Below, in pieces: positions 34,092-43,183 of a DNA stretch of 64,000 nucleotides. How positions within the stretch are numbered: position 1 is the first letter of the stretch; each line of letters opens with the position of its first letter. The DNA is from Reichenbachiella carrageenanivorans (GTDB lineage Bacteria > Bacteroidota > Bacteroidia > Cytophagales > Cyclobacteriaceae), in the NCBI RefSeq assembly GCF_025639805.1, contig NZ_CP106735.1:3753501-3817500 (forward strand). Direction: 5' to 3'. Below the pieces are notes generated by a model, which saw nothing but the letters and a program-made list of their open reading frames with translations, made no database searches and was not told the origin of the DNA. Made by a program: the position numbers and the translations under genes.

Positions 34092-34571
34092 TTAATTTTG
34101 AACGATCATACCATTTAAGAACGTGAAAATCTCTTCGTAACTATAAGGTTTTAATGCCCCATCTTTATAAGACGCTTCGACAAGCAATTGCTTGAGTATA
34201 TCTACCTGCTCATCACCCACTAGCATCATCTGATTTTCGTTTTTCAACACATAAAGTGGCGTTTTTTCTTTTTTTTCTTCTAGGACTACATACTCGTTGT
34301 TTATATACCACTTCCCTTTTCGCTTATTTTCTAAAGCCTGAAAACCATTCGTTTTCAACACAAATCGCCCATTGGAATTAAAACTTATTGATTTACCTCC
34401 CATTGCATCTGTAGTGGCCCATCTCGTATTGGACAATTTCGCTTTGGTCATTGCTCCTTTGTTTTCTTCTAAAAAAACCTCCAAATAGTTCGTCACTCGA
34501 TCTTCCATGGTCTGCGCAAAAGCAGCACAAGAAAAAAGACACATCAGCAAAGTAACAGTTAGGCTTTTCAT
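34092..34571 (-). CDS. Small exported protein, unknown function
   Basis: 159 residues with a signal peptide (MKSLTVTLLMCLFSCAAFAQ). The body has a lipocalin-like look, with short strands around NTRWATTDAMGGKSISF, GKWYINNEYVVLEEK and MMLVGDEQ, but I cannot place it in a family. It starts three bases from the gamma-carbonic-anhydrase-like gene and is followed by the DinB frame, in a run of genes read in the same direction. Confidence 0.6.
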   Translation of the reverse strand: MKSLTVTLLMCLFSCAAFAQTMEDRVTNYLEVFLEENKGAMTKAKLSNTRWATTDAMGGKSISFNSNGRFVLKTNGFQALENKRKGKWYINNEYVVLEEKKEKTPLYVLKNENQMMLVGDEQVDILKQLLVEASYKDGALKPYSYEEIFTFLNGMIVQN

Positions 34572-34574
34572 AAG

Positions 34575-35087
34575 TTATTCGTTAAACCATCCAGCATATT
34601 TTACATAATTGTCGGCCGTACGCTCGATCATGCCTCGACCCTTCTCTCCTATTTCCTTTACTTTTCGTGCAGGATTCCCTACATAAATAGAGTTAGGTTC
34701 TATAATGGTACCTTCTAGCACAATAGCACCCGCACCGATAATCGAACCACTCTGTACGACCACATGATCCATCACGATAGCCCCCATACCTATCAACACA
34801 TTATCTTCCAAGGTACAACCATGTACAATCGCATTGTGTCCAATAGACACTCGATTACCGATCACAGTGGCTGCTTTTTGGTAGGTACAATGAATAACGG
34901 CTCCATCTTGGATATTCGTATAATCACCAATAGTTATTGAATTGACATCCCCTCTCACCACAGCATTGTACCACACGGTGCAATGGTCTCCCATAGTTAC
35001 ATCCCCAATCACTGCTGCTGTTTCAGCAAACCAGCAGTCTACTCCATATTTTGGCGTTATGCCTTTTAGTGTTCTGATTAAACCCAT
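34575..35087 (-). CDS. Gamma-carbonic-anhydrase-like hexapeptide protein
   Basis: 170 residues of left-handed beta-helix made of hexapeptide turns (VIGDVTMGD, NAVVRGDV, ITIGDYTNIQDGAVIHC, VSIGHNAIVHGC). The metal-binding His residues are present in VIHC (near 66), IGHNA and IVHGC (near 84-89), as in the gamma-class carbonic anhydrase/PaaY/YrdA family. Most small members have unproven activity. Confidence 0.88.
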   Translation of the reverse strand: MGLIRTLKGITPKYGVDCWFAETAAVIGDVTMGDHCTVWYNAVVRGDVNSITIGDYTNIQDGAVIHCTYQKAATVIGNRVSIGHNAIVHGCTLEDNVLIGMGAIVMDHVVVQSGSIIGAGAIVLEGTIIEPNSIYVGNPARKVKEIGEKGRGMIERTADNYVKYAGWFNE

Positions 35088-35111
35088 TTTCTTGATTTGT
35101 TTCTAACAAAT

Positions 35112-35774
35112 CTATCCGTTTGCGTTTTGCCATGCAAGTATGGCCGCATTGCTTACTGCTATGTCAGCTCGCAATTTTTCATCTGCAACAGGTGATGCGT
35201 ATTTAGTGATAATAGGCAACTCACCTGCCCATACATCGAGGGCATAATCGTCCTGTTCGTCTACAGGGCCTCCAGTTCTGATTTTGGCAGAAGCTGATTC
35301 TATCTTGAACTTTAAAACTGCAGTAATGTCTAGTTCCTTTTGACTCGGTAGTCGGCATTCCTCCCACCTACCTTTAAGGATGTTTTCGGTGATTACAAAT
35401 AGCCCATGGTTTTTATCCGTATTGGATTCCACCTGTTTGGCTGTACCAAATAGTATCACAGATCGATAATTAGCTGAGTGGTGAAAGGCCGAACGAGCCA
35501 ATACCAAACCATCTAAATGCGTAACGGCCATACACACAGGCACTCCTTTCGTCATTGCTTTCATCGTACGGCTTTTTATCGAACCGTGCACATATATAAA
35601 CTCCCCATCTCTACCATAAGCCGTAGGAATAATAAACGGTTCTCCATTTATCACAAAACTGATGTGACAAATACAACCAGCATCGAGAATAGAAAAAATC
35701 TGCTGCTTGTCATATGTAGCTCGCTTTGCTCCACGCACGATTTTGTTTTTGTTGTTTTTTTCAAACTGTTCCAT
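35112..35774 (-). CDS. Pyridoxamine-5'-phosphate-oxidase-like flavin-binding protein
   Basis: 220 residues of the split-barrel FMN-binding family (the NimA/PPOX-like branch). Marks are ILDAGCICHISFVINGEPF, IPTAYGRDGEFIYVHGS, SRTMKAM and the FHHSANYRSVILFGTA strand. It is transcribed away from a MocR-type regulator, a common pairing with PPOX-like genes, which suggests that the regulator controls it. The true substrate cannot be read from sequence. Confidence 0.82.
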   Translation of the reverse strand: MEQFEKNNKNKIVRGAKRATYDKQQIFSILDAGCICHISFVINGEPFIIPTAYGRDGEFIYVHGSIKSRTMKAMTKGVPVCMAVTHLDGLVLARSAFHHSANYRSVILFGTAKQVESNTDKNHGLFVITENILKGRWEECRLPSQKELDITAVLKFKIESASAKIRTGGPVDEQDDYALDVWAGELPIITKYASPVADEKLRADIAVSNAAILAWQNANG

Positions 35775-35777
35775 CTG

Positions 35778-35810
35778 ACATACTTTTTAAATTTCAATTC
35801 AAAAGTATGT
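35778..35810. promoter_or_regulatory. Inverted-repeat operator in the PPOX/MocR divergent region
   Basis: A perfect 10-bp inverted repeat (ACATACTTTT at 35778-35787, AAAAGTATGT at 35801-35810) has a 13-base spacer. The right arm overlaps a minus-strand -7 box, TACTTTTG (35800-35807). It is a candidate binding site for the adjacent MocR regulator. Confidence 0.55.
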
Positions 35811-35862
35811 AACCATTGGATTATCATTGTAGTCCATTTTTCACAAATCTAATGGTCCAGAT

Positions 35863-37317
35863 ATGCTTCCGTGGAAATCTATAATCACACTCAATAGGAA
35901 TGAGCTTCGCCCAGTATACCTCCAAGTATCAGATGCGATAATCAATGAGATCATGAAAGGTCGAATTTCAAAAGGATTGAAAATGCCAGGTAGCAGAACA
36001 TTGGCGCAAGCCCTGGAAGTAAACAGAAAAACCATTCTACAGGCCTATGATGAGCTCATGGCACAGGGGTGGATGGAAATTATACCTGCAAAAGGCACCT
36101 TCATCAAAGCATCACTTCCTGAGATCAAGCAGCAAGCTTTAGGGCAAAGTAGTATGGTGCAAACGGCAAAAGAACCAACTCCATCCAAATATGAGATCTC
36201 AAGAGGAGAACACGTAATAGACGATGGTACACCAGACTATCGCCTTGCCCCTATAGACCTACTACTAAAAACAGCTCGCTCAGTCTCTAAAGGAGTAATA
36301 GGCAAATCCGTATTGCTAGGCAATCACTACTTTGGTGAGGCTACTCTGAGAAAAAATCTAGCCAAACACCTATCTACTACACGGGCAATCAATGGATCCT
36401 CCGACAACATTCTCATTACAAGAGGCAGTCAAATGGCTATCTACTTGGCATTCGCCCAATTGGTTAGCCCTGGTGATCTGGTGATCGTGGGCGAACTCAA
36501 TTATCACTCTGCAGATCGCGCTATAACTGCAGTAGGAGGCCAACTAGTGAAAGTACCAATCACTCACAAAGGACTAGATCTACAGGCGATAGAAAAAGAA
36601 GTAAAAAAGAAAAGCATCAAGGCACTCTATGTCACTCCGCATCACCAATACCCCACCACGGTAACTATGCCTGTAGAGGAGCGAATGCAATTACTCGCAT
36701 TGGCCGAACAATATAACTTTTATATCGTCGAAGATGACTACGATTATGATTATCACTACGAACGTTCGCCCATTTTGCCACTAGCAAGCATAGATCAAAA
36801 TAGCCGTATCATCTATATAGGATCGTTTAGCAAGATTTTAGTACCCTCGATACGTATTGGGTACATGTATGCGGATTCTACAATTATCCAATCCTGTGGA
36901 CAACGCAGAATGTTGATCGATAAAATGGGAGACCCTATTATAGAACGAGCATTAGCCGAATTATTAGCCAACAACGAAATTGACCGATCATTGAAAAAAG
37001 CGGTTATAGCCTATCAGGCACGAAGAGATTTATTTTGCGGACTATTAAGAAAGGGACTAAAAGAAGAAGTTAGTTTTGAAATACCTGTTGGAGGAATGGC
37101 TGTTTGGGTCACATTTAAAAACATTAAAATCTCAGCGCTGATCGCATCGGCACAAAAACACAAACTCTCACTCAAGATAGATCTATATGAACATACGCAA
37201 AATGCTTGTCGTCTGGGCTTTGCCTCTATGAACCTGAAAGAAGTGGCAACCAACACCGCCCTACTTATTGCTGCTATTCAAAAACTATTACCTCATGAAG
37301 ATTCCTTGTCTAAATAA
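35863..37317 (+). CDS. MocR-family regulator (GntR wHTH plus aminotransferase fold)
   Basis: 484 residues. The N-terminal winged helix (about 12-80) has VYLQVSDAIINEI, SRTLAQALEVNRKTILQAYDEL and PAKGTF. Residues 115-480 form a fold-type I PLP domain with the Schiff-base Lys324 in YIGSFSKILVPS and Asp in VEDDYDYDY. These proteins sense pyridoxal phosphate or amino ligands. The divergent PPOX gene and the palindrome between them suggest local control. Confidence 0.9.
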   Translation: MLPWKSIITLNRNELRPVYLQVSDAIINEIMKGRISKGLKMPGSRTLAQALEVNRKTILQAYDELMAQGWMEIIPAKGTFIKASLPEIKQQALGQSSMVQTAKEPTPSKYEISRGEHVIDDGTPDYRLAPIDLLLKTARSVSKGVIGKSVLLGNHYFGEATLRKNLAKHLSTTRAINGSSDNILITRGSQMAIYLAFAQLVSPGDLVIVGELNYHSADRAITAVGGQLVKVPITHKGLDLQAIEKEVKKKSIKALYVTPHHQYPTTVTMPVEERMQLLALAEQYNFYIVEDDYDYDYHYERSPILPLASIDQNSRIIYIGSFSKILVPSIRIGYMYADSTIIQSCGQRRMLIDKMGDPIIERALAELLANNEIDRSLKKAVIAYQARRDLFCGLLRKGLKEEVSFEIPVGGMAVWVTFKNIKISALIASAQKHKLSLKIDLYEHTQNACRLGFASMNLKEVATNTALLIAAIQKLLPHEDSLSK

Positions 37318-37435
37318 ATTATTGCTTATTCGAATCAAACTCCATTTGTTTAAATATCTTGTGATATATTTAATATTTCAATCGTCTTTCTAAACTACAC
37401 GCTATGGATCAATTATTTGACGAATAGGTATTTGA

Positions 37436-38578
37436 ATGCTAGTAGAACAAAGAAAATGGAGTAAAAATGAGAATTGGAAAATTCTTTCCAATCATCAATT
37501 AGGCGATCGAGCGAATCTAGTTTTCGTATTTGGCTCTACAACATTAGTACAAGATCAAAAGCGCTTTGACGAAATAAGAACGCTGTACCCAAAAGCTGAA
37601 ATAGTAGTCAGCTCTGGTTCTGGTGAGATACTAGCAGGCAAAGTAGAACAACACACCTTGAATGTAACTGCCATTCATTTCGAAAAAACCCAAATAAAGA
37701 CCTTAGAAATCAATCTGGCTGATGTGAAAGACAGCTTCGATGCAGGAGCTCATATTTCTGCCCAAATCGAAAAGGATAATCTCTCAAATTTGCTCATTTT
37801 TTCTGATGGCAAAGAAATAAATGGATCTCACCTGCTCACAGGCCTTCAATTCAACCTGTCCGAATCCGTTCCTATTACTGGAGGATTAGCCGGAAGCTAC
37901 GATCCCTTTGCCGCAACTTATACTGGGCTGAATACCATAGGAAAAACGGGAAAAGTCATCGGTATTGGATTTTATGGCTCACATATTCAAATTGGATACG
38001 CTTCACAATCTGGCTGGACACCATTTGGCCCTGAGCGATTTATCACTAAGTCAACCAATAATATTTTATTTGAGCTCAATGAAGAACCTATATTGGACTT
38101 TTACAAAAAGTATTTAGAAGGTTTATTTGTAAATATAGAAGAGGCCATAAGAATGTTTCCACTCGGAATCAAAGCCGAAAATGGAAACGAACGAATCATG
38201 AGGTCATTTTTGAGCTATAACCCTGAAAATGGAGGAGCGCAATTTGCTGGTGAAATGCCAGAGGGCATCAAAGTAAGAATGATGCGCTCTAATATCAACT
38301 CTTTGCTCGACTCGGCAGAAGAGGCTGCTAAGAATAGTGTTATACCCTTCAAGTCATCACCTCCAGATCTTGCACTATGTGTGAGCTGTTCAGGCCGACA
38401 ATTTATCTTGCAAGACTGGATCGATCAGGAAGTAGAAGCTATTGTCTTGGGACTTGGCAGCCCCATACCTGTTACGGGGTTTTATTCTTATGGGGAAATA
38501 GCCCCTCAGGCCAAAAACCAAAAAAGCGAGCTCCACAATCACACCATGACGATAACTACTTTTAAAGAATTGGCATGA
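37436..38578 (+). CDS. FIST-domain sensor protein
   Basis: 380 residues without membrane segments, made of FIST-N (about 20-210: FVFGSTTLVQ, SSGSGEILAG, DGKEINGSHLL, TGGLAGS, GIGFYGSHI) and FIST-C (about 220-375: YKKYLEG, MRMMRSNINSLL-type lines, VSCSGRQFIL, TGFYSYGEIAP). FIST is predicted to bind small ligands such as amino acids. The stop overlaps the next histidine kinase as ATGA, so the pair probably forms one cytoplasmic sensing unit. Confidence 0.88.
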   Translation: MLVEQRKWSKNENWKILSNHQLGDRANLVFVFGSTTLVQDQKRFDEIRTLYPKAEIVVSSGSGEILAGKVEQHTLNVTAIHFEKTQIKTLEINLADVKDSFDAGAHISAQIEKDNLSNLLIFSDGKEINGSHLLTGLQFNLSESVPITGGLAGSYDPFAATYTGLNTIGKTGKVIGIGFYGSHIQIGYASQSGWTPFGPERFITKSTNNILFELNEEPILDFYKKYLEGLFVNIEEAIRMFPLGIKAENGNERIMRSFLSYNPENGGAQFAGEMPEGIKVRMMRSNINSLLDSAEEAAKNSVIPFKSSPPDLALCVSCSGRQFILQDWIDQEVEAIVLGLGSPIPVTGFYSYGEIAPQAKNQKSELHNHTMTITTFKELA

Positions 38579-39468
38579 AGCCTGACTACAACAAAATATT
38601 GAACCGCCAGATTCATAAGTATGCCAATGGCCAAGATATTCCGAAGGAATTGTCCCCACTCTTTGATAGCATTAGCAAATTTTACGACACATTTGAACGT
38701 GATCAAAAGCTGGTAGAACGTGTCATGGATCTAAGTTCAGACGAACTTATGAATTCGAATTCAGACCTGAAAAAGCTAAATGAAGAAATGGATCGGTTTG
38801 TCTATAGCACATCTCATGACCTACGAGCCCCGCTCTTGTCTATTTTGGGGCTACTCAATATCATCGAAAATGAGAACACACAATACGACATCAAAGGATA
38901 CCTTAAACTACTGAGAGACAGCACTGTTAAGCTAGATAGATTCATTAGTGACATTATCGATTATTCTCGCAACACCCGGCTCGACATCAATTGCACCGCA
39001 GTAGATTTCACTACTTTGATTGATGACAGCTTTAAGCATCTCAATTATATGCCAGGCTGCTCCACCCTACTCAAACTGATCAATGTCGATGAACACACCA
39101 AACTCTATAGCGACGACCGTAGACTTTCAATCATTTTCAATAATTTGATTTCTAATGCCATCAAATATCAAAAGTCAGATATTGAGGATAGTTTCATCAA
39201 TATTGAAGCTGAAATCAATCCCAACGAACTAAAAGTGGAAATAGAAGACAATGGCATTGGCATAGAAGAGCAATACTTAGACCATATTTTTAACATGTTT
39301 TACCGAGCATCTCCCGAAGCCAAAGGCTCTGGTCTTGGTCTTTACATCGTACAAGAAACACTAGAAAAGCTAAAAGGAAAGATCACAGTAGAGTCTACCT
39401 ACAATGTAGGAACAAAATTCGTAGTAACTATCCCCAACATGACTCTCGACACTTTAGCAAATAAATAA
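38575..39468 (+). CDS. Soluble sensor histidine kinase coupled to FIST
   Basis: 297 residues. After an N-terminal helix (about 1-70) come the phospho-acceptor box STSHDLRAP (near 80-88), the N box NLISNAIKY, and the ATP-lid motifs DNGIGI and GSGLGLYIV. There is no membrane segment, HAMP or receiver. Its ligand input is expected to come from the FIST protein encoded just upstream. No response regulator is adjacent, so the phosphate target is elsewhere. Confidence 0.88.
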   Translation: MKPDYNKILNRQIHKYANGQDIPKELSPLFDSISKFYDTFERDQKLVERVMDLSSDELMNSNSDLKKLNEEMDRFVYSTSHDLRAPLLSILGLLNIIENENTQYDIKGYLKLLRDSTVKLDRFISDIIDYSRNTRLDINCTAVDFTTLIDDSFKHLNYMPGCSTLLKLINVDEHTKLYSDDRRLSIIFNNLISNAIKYQKSDIEDSFINIEAEINPNELKVEIEDNGIGIEEQYLDHIFNMFYRASPEAKGSGLGLYIVQETLEKLKGKITVESTYNVGTKFVVTIPNMTLDTLANK

Positions 39469-39509
39469 TTTGCACCCGAGCTATACCCGTATTTAGCCCA
39501 ATTAATACC

Positions 39510-39517
39510 TACCTTTG
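39510..39517 (+). promoter_or_regulatory. -7 box before the J-domain gene
   Basis: TACCTTTG matches TAnnTTTG and is followed by GCGC, 23 bases before the ATG. The -33 TTG is not obvious. Confidence 0.35.
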
Positions 39518-39539
39518 CGCCTCGATAACAAGCACACAT

Positions 39540-39986
39540 ATGAAGCGAGTCAAAGAATACAAAACGCTGTTTAACGTAGATGCAGACACGGATCTGAAGC
39601 AGCTAAAAAGCACATATAGAAATTTGGTAAAAGAATGGCACCCTGACAAATTTCAAGACGAAGAAAAAAAAGCTGAGGCTGAAATCAAAAGTCAGCAAAT
39701 CATAGACGCCTATCATTTCTTAGTGAGTATTGCCCCCGAGACCAAAGAAGCTAATTTAGAAGCATACACACTCACTACTACTACCTCTGGTATTGCAGAT
39801 TTCAAACACAAAGGGCTATTACTAGAGGTGTCATTTACAGATGGAACTACCTACGAATATTTTGGAGTGAATAGAAACCTGTACATCAAATTTGTGAATG
39901 CGGAAAAGCAATATCGTTTTGCTAAAAGAAATATCTTCAACTCTTTTCTATACAGAAAGTCGAAGAAGGATGCTGAATTGGCTTAA
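39540..39986 (+). CDS. J-domain protein with C-terminal KTSC domain
   Basis: 148 residues. Residues 1-65 form a J-domain, with WHPDKFQDEEKKAEAE giving the essential HPD, which stimulates Hsp70. Residues 80-145 resemble the KTSC domain (SGIADFKHKGLLLEVSF, TYEYFGVNRNLYIKF, FNSFLYR). The pairing suggests a DnaK co-chaperone with a nucleic-acid or ligand-binding tail. It is followed closely by the DUF1059 gene. Confidence 0.82.
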   Translation: MKRVKEYKTLFNVDADTDLKQLKSTYRNLVKEWHPDKFQDEEKKAEAEIKSQQIIDAYHFLVSIAPETKEANLEAYTLTTTTSGIADFKHKGLLLEVSFTDGTTYEYFGVNRNLYIKFVNAEKQYRFAKRNIFNSFLYRKSKKDAELA

Positions 39987-40004
39987 GCCAAAACGATTAG
40001 CAAT

Positions 40005-40244
40005 ATGAAAATAATGACTTGTAAGCAGCTGGGTGGCGCATGCGACTTAGCATTTCGTGCAGATACTTTCGAGGAAATGGCTCAGCTGAGCAAACAACAC
40101 GGGCTAGACATGCATGCACAAGGTGACGAGGCTCACTTGGCCAAAATGGCAGAAATAGTAGAACTAATGAAATCTCCAGAGGCCATGAAAGAATGGTTTG
40201 CCATGAAACGCAAAGCATTTGATGCACTCCCAGATATGGACTAA
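40005..40244 (+). CDS. DUF1059 small protein
   Basis: 79 residues starting MKIMTCKQLGGACDLAF, a pattern seen in DUF1059 proteins, with a Cys pair (Cys6, Cys13), a short helix and a Lys/Met-rich end (SPEAMKEWF, KAFDALPD). The function is unknown. It is 18 bases from the J-domain gene and probably cotranscribed. Confidence 0.78.
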   Translation: MKIMTCKQLGGACDLAFRADTFEEMAQLSKQHGLDMHAQGDEAHLAKMAEIVELMKSPEAMKEWFAMKRKAFDALPDMD

Positions 40245-40351
40245 GCTGAAGCAGATCTACCTATAAAGTGAAATAATTGAATACCTCTTTCTTTTCTTGC
40301 ACAAGAGGTTTTATTATTGTGTTTAGTAAATCAGACTATTAAATATTCACC

Positions 40352-40630
40352 ATGTTTAAATCAATAAGTGCCTTCTTTAGTGGATTATTCCAATCTGAAC
40401 CAAAAGAATACATGGCCAAAATCGCTAAGGAATCTCAAGAAGGGTTGTACAAATCCCTCAAACTTGCAGAGGAAGTAAAAAAAGAGCAAGCAAGACAAGC
40501 TGTCTTGGCTGAGAAAAGGAGAATAAAAGAAGAGGAATTAGCTAAAAAAGCAGCTGAGAAGAAAGCTAAAGAAGAAGCCAAAGCTGCCGCTAAAAAAGCT
40601 AAAGAAGAAGCTAAAAAGAAAGTAGCATAA
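40352..40630 (+). CDS. Small Lys/Ala/Glu-rich coiled-coil protein
   Basis: 92 residues. After a short hydrophobic start (MFKSISAFFSGLF), almost all the rest is a K/A/E-rich helix (KKAAEKKAKEEAKAAAKKAK) of low complexity. I do not recognise it. A terminator follows at once, which supports it being a real transcribed unit. Confidence 0.55.
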   Translation: MFKSISAFFSGLFQSEPKEYMAKIAKESQEGLYKSLKLAEEVKKEQARQAVLAEKRRIKEEELAKKAAEKKAKEEAKAAAKKAKEEAKKKVA

Positions 40631-40631
40631 A

Positions 40632-40664
40632 AAAACGAATAGGGATTACCTATTCGTTTTATTT
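40632..40664. terminator. Bidirectional terminator
   Basis: A perfect 12-bp inverted repeat (AAAACGAATAGG / CCTATTCGTTTT, 5-base loop) between the small coiled-coil gene and argH. Confidence 0.9.
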
Positions 40665-40703
40665 ATTCTTTTGTCGCAAATTTCGTTTAGCCTAATCAGG
40701 CGT

Positions 40704-42038
40704 TTATGCTATCAAATTTGCAATAGCCTGCTTCGACTTTCCGAAATCAAACCCCTTGAGTGTCTGATTGAGTTTAGCAGCTATTTCGTCATTAGCTGGG
40801 TTGCCAATACTGCCTAGGTGCGTGTGATTGACAGTCTTATCCAAACTCCCCCCTCCTGCTTCTATAGCTTTACCTACTTGGATGTAAGCATCCCTGAATG
40901 GCACACCTTCATTCACCAAGCGATTAACCTCTTCTACACTAAATAGGTCATTGTATTTAGGATCGTTGATGATATCAGTTTTCACCTCAATATTCTTCAT
41001 TGCAAACGTACAAACCTCCAAGGTTGATTTCAATTCAGCGAAAGCTGGCAAGAAGGTTTCTTTGATCGTTTGCATATCTCTGTGATACCCAGAAGGCAGA
41101 TTGGTAGTGATTAACGTCACCTCATTAGACAATGCCTGCAACTTGTTCATTTTGGCTCTGATGAGCTCAAATACATCGGGGTTTTTCTTATGAGGCATAA
41201 TGCTAGAACCTGTAGTCATCTCTACTGGTAGTTTTAAGAAACCAAAATTCTGAGAGTTATACAAGCAAATATCCATACTCATTCGCGAAAGCGTGGCCGC
41301 TATACTGCTCATCGCGAATGCCACTGACTTTTCTACTTTTCCACGGCTCATTTGAGCATAAACCACATTGTAGCTCAGATCCTCGAAACCTAGCAGCTCT
41401 GTGGTCATCTTACGATCCAAAGGAAACGAAGACCCATAACCCGCCCCAGATCCTAGTGGATTCTGATTCGCGATTTTATAAGCCGCCAAAAGCAGCTGTA
41501 GATCATCAGTCAGACTCTCGGCATATGCCCCAAACCATAACCCGAAAGAAGATGGCATAGCCACCTGCAAATGCGTATAGCCAGGAATTAGAATCTCTTT
41601 ATGCTTTTTACTGAGATCGTTCAAAGTAGTAAACAGCTCCTCTACCAGTTCTGTGATCGTCCGGATCTCATATCTAATAAAGAGACGTAAATCCACCAAG
41701 ACTTGATCATTTCGAGAGCGACCACTGTGAATTTTTTTACCTACATCACCCAACTTTCTCGTAAGCAGAAGCTCTACCTGAGAGTGTACATCCTCAATAC
41801 CATCTTCGATCACGAAATCACCTGCATGAATCACTCCCAAAATATTTTTGAGCTCCCCCAACAACTGATCTAATTCAGAGTTAGTCAGTAACCCAATACT
41901 TTCAAGCATCGTAGCATGCGCCATAGAACCATACACATCGAAAGGTGCTAAAAGCAAATCAAGTTCACGATCACGACCTACAGTGTAGGTTTCTATTTCT
42001 TTTGATACTTCGTTGGTTCCTTTATCCCAGAGTTTCAT
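40704..42038 (-). CDS. argH: Argininosuccinate lyase
   Basis: Last step of arginine synthesis: splits argininosuccinate into arginine and fumarate. 444 residues with the HSGRSRNDQV block, GYTHLQVAMPSSFG, and the fumarase-superfamily signature GSSIMPHKKNPDVFE that holds the catalytic Ser loop. It is the last gene of the minus-strand arginine operon, 65 bases after the deacylase. Confidence 0.96.
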   Translation of the reverse strand: MKLWDKGTNEVSKEIETYTVGRDRELDLLLAPFDVYGSMAHATMLESIGLLTNSELDQLLGELKNILGVIHAGDFVIEDGIEDVHSQVELLLTRKLGDVGKKIHSGRSRNDQVLVDLRLFIRYEIRTITELVEELFTTLNDLSKKHKEILIPGYTHLQVAMPSSFGLWFGAYAESLTDDLQLLLAAYKIANQNPLGSGAGYGSSFPLDRKMTTELLGFEDLSYNVVYAQMSRGKVEKSVAFAMSSIAATLSRMSMDICLYNSQNFGFLKLPVEMTTGSSIMPHKKNPDVFELIRAKMNKLQALSNEVTLITTNLPSGYHRDMQTIKETFLPAFAELKSTLEVCTFAMKNIEVKTDIINDPKYNDLFSVEEVNRLVNEGVPFRDAYIQVGKAIEAGGGSLDKTVNHTHLGSIGNPANDEIAAKLNQTLKGFDFGKSKQAIANLIA

Positions 42039-42103
42039 ATTCTTTTATTCGATAGTTGATAGTCGATGATTCACAAATGACAAACCGACGACTATAAACT
42101 GTG

Positions 42104-43183
42104 TTACAACTTCAAATTCTTCAACAATTCTATATACCCCTTCACACCCGCTTCTATTTCATCTACTCCAATATATTCATCCGCAGTGTGTGACCTAGCC
42201 GAATCACCAGGGCCAATCTTGATGGTCTGAAATGGCATCAAAGCCTGATCCGACAAAGTAGGCGACCCGTACTTTTTCATGCCCATAGATTCCCCTTTTT
42301 TGATAATGGGGTGATCCAAAGGCAGGCCAGATGAATTGAGTCTTATTGAACGAGGTCTCACCTCTACATCCAATAGTTCATCTAATATCCTTACCGTTTC
42401 TGCATTGCTATAGGCATCAGTGGTGCGCACATCTATCACAAACTTGCAGCTATCAGGCACTACATTGTGCTGCGTACCCGCTTCTATAAGGGTGACCGTC
42501 TTTTTAATCGGCCCGAGAAAGGCTGACTCCTTTTCAAACTCATAATTCCTGAGCTTTTCTATTTCCGCAAGGGCTTTGTATATAGCATTTTCTCCTTCGT
42601 TTCTGGCTGCATGACCACTCACTCCTTTTGCCTCACAGTCTATTACTATCAGTCCTTTTTCGGCCACAGCCATATCCATAAGCGTAGGCTCTCCCACGAT
42701 ACCCAAATCTATCGTACCCAACTCAGGCAGTATTGAAGCCACCCCATTAGCTCCTGATATTTCTTCTTCAGCCGTAGCCGCCAGAATCAAATTGAATGGT
42801 AAATTTTCTTTCGATTGATAATGTAAAAAAGCCTGAATCAAACACACCAAAGGCCCACCCGCATCATTGCTTCCCAAGCCATAGAGCTTGCCATCAATGA
42901 TTTGTGCTTTGAATGGATCTAGTGTGTACGATGCCGCTGGTTTCACGGTATCCATATGAGAATTGAGCAGTATGGTTGGCTTGGCATCATCCCAATACTT
43001 TGATTTCAGCCAAAGATTATGACCTGCTCGGTGAGGCTTCAAGCCTTTCTGTGTAAAATAAGTTTCTACAAAATCAGCTACTTGATTTTCTTCTCTGCTA
43101 AACGATTGAATCTCAATCATACCAGAAAGCAAAGCTACTGCTTCTTGGGTTCGGGGATCGTATGTATGGGCTACTTCTGGCAT
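42104..43183 (-). CDS. argE: M20 metallopeptidase, N-acyl-citrulline deacylase
   Basis: 359 residues of the M20 family. Metal ligands are visible in LLNSHMDTV (His) and GSNDAGGPLV (Asp), and the catalytic and metal Glu pair in TAEEEISG. The place in the operon, after an N-acyl-ornithine carbamoyltransferase, means that the substrate is an N-acylated citrulline (N-acetyl or N-succinyl) rather than N-acetylornithine. It overlaps argB by 13 bases. Ser90 in the carbamoyltransferase argues for succinyl. Confidence 0.85.
   Translation of the reverse strand: MPEVAHTYDPRTQEAVALLSGMIEIQSFSREENQVADFVETYFTQKGLKPHRAGHNLWLKSKYWDDAKPTILLNSHMDTVKPAASYTLDPFKAQIIDGKLYGLGSNDAGGPLVCLIQAFLHYQSKENLPFNLILAATAEEEISGANGVASILPELGTIDLGIVGEPTLMDMAVAEKGLIVIDCEAKGVSGHAARNEGENAIYKALAEIEKLRNYEFEKESAFLGPIKKTVTLIEAGTQHNVVPDSCKFVIDVRTTDAYSNAETVRILDELLDVEVRPRSIRLNSSGLPLDHPIIKKGESMGMKKYGSPTLSDQALMPFQTIKIGPGDSARSHTADEYIGVDEIEAGVKGYIELLKNLKL

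Noticed and set aside
42040..42103. ATAGTCG / CGACTAT repeat between argE and argH
   Set aside because: Seven pairs with a long loop in a 65-base gap; probably chance.
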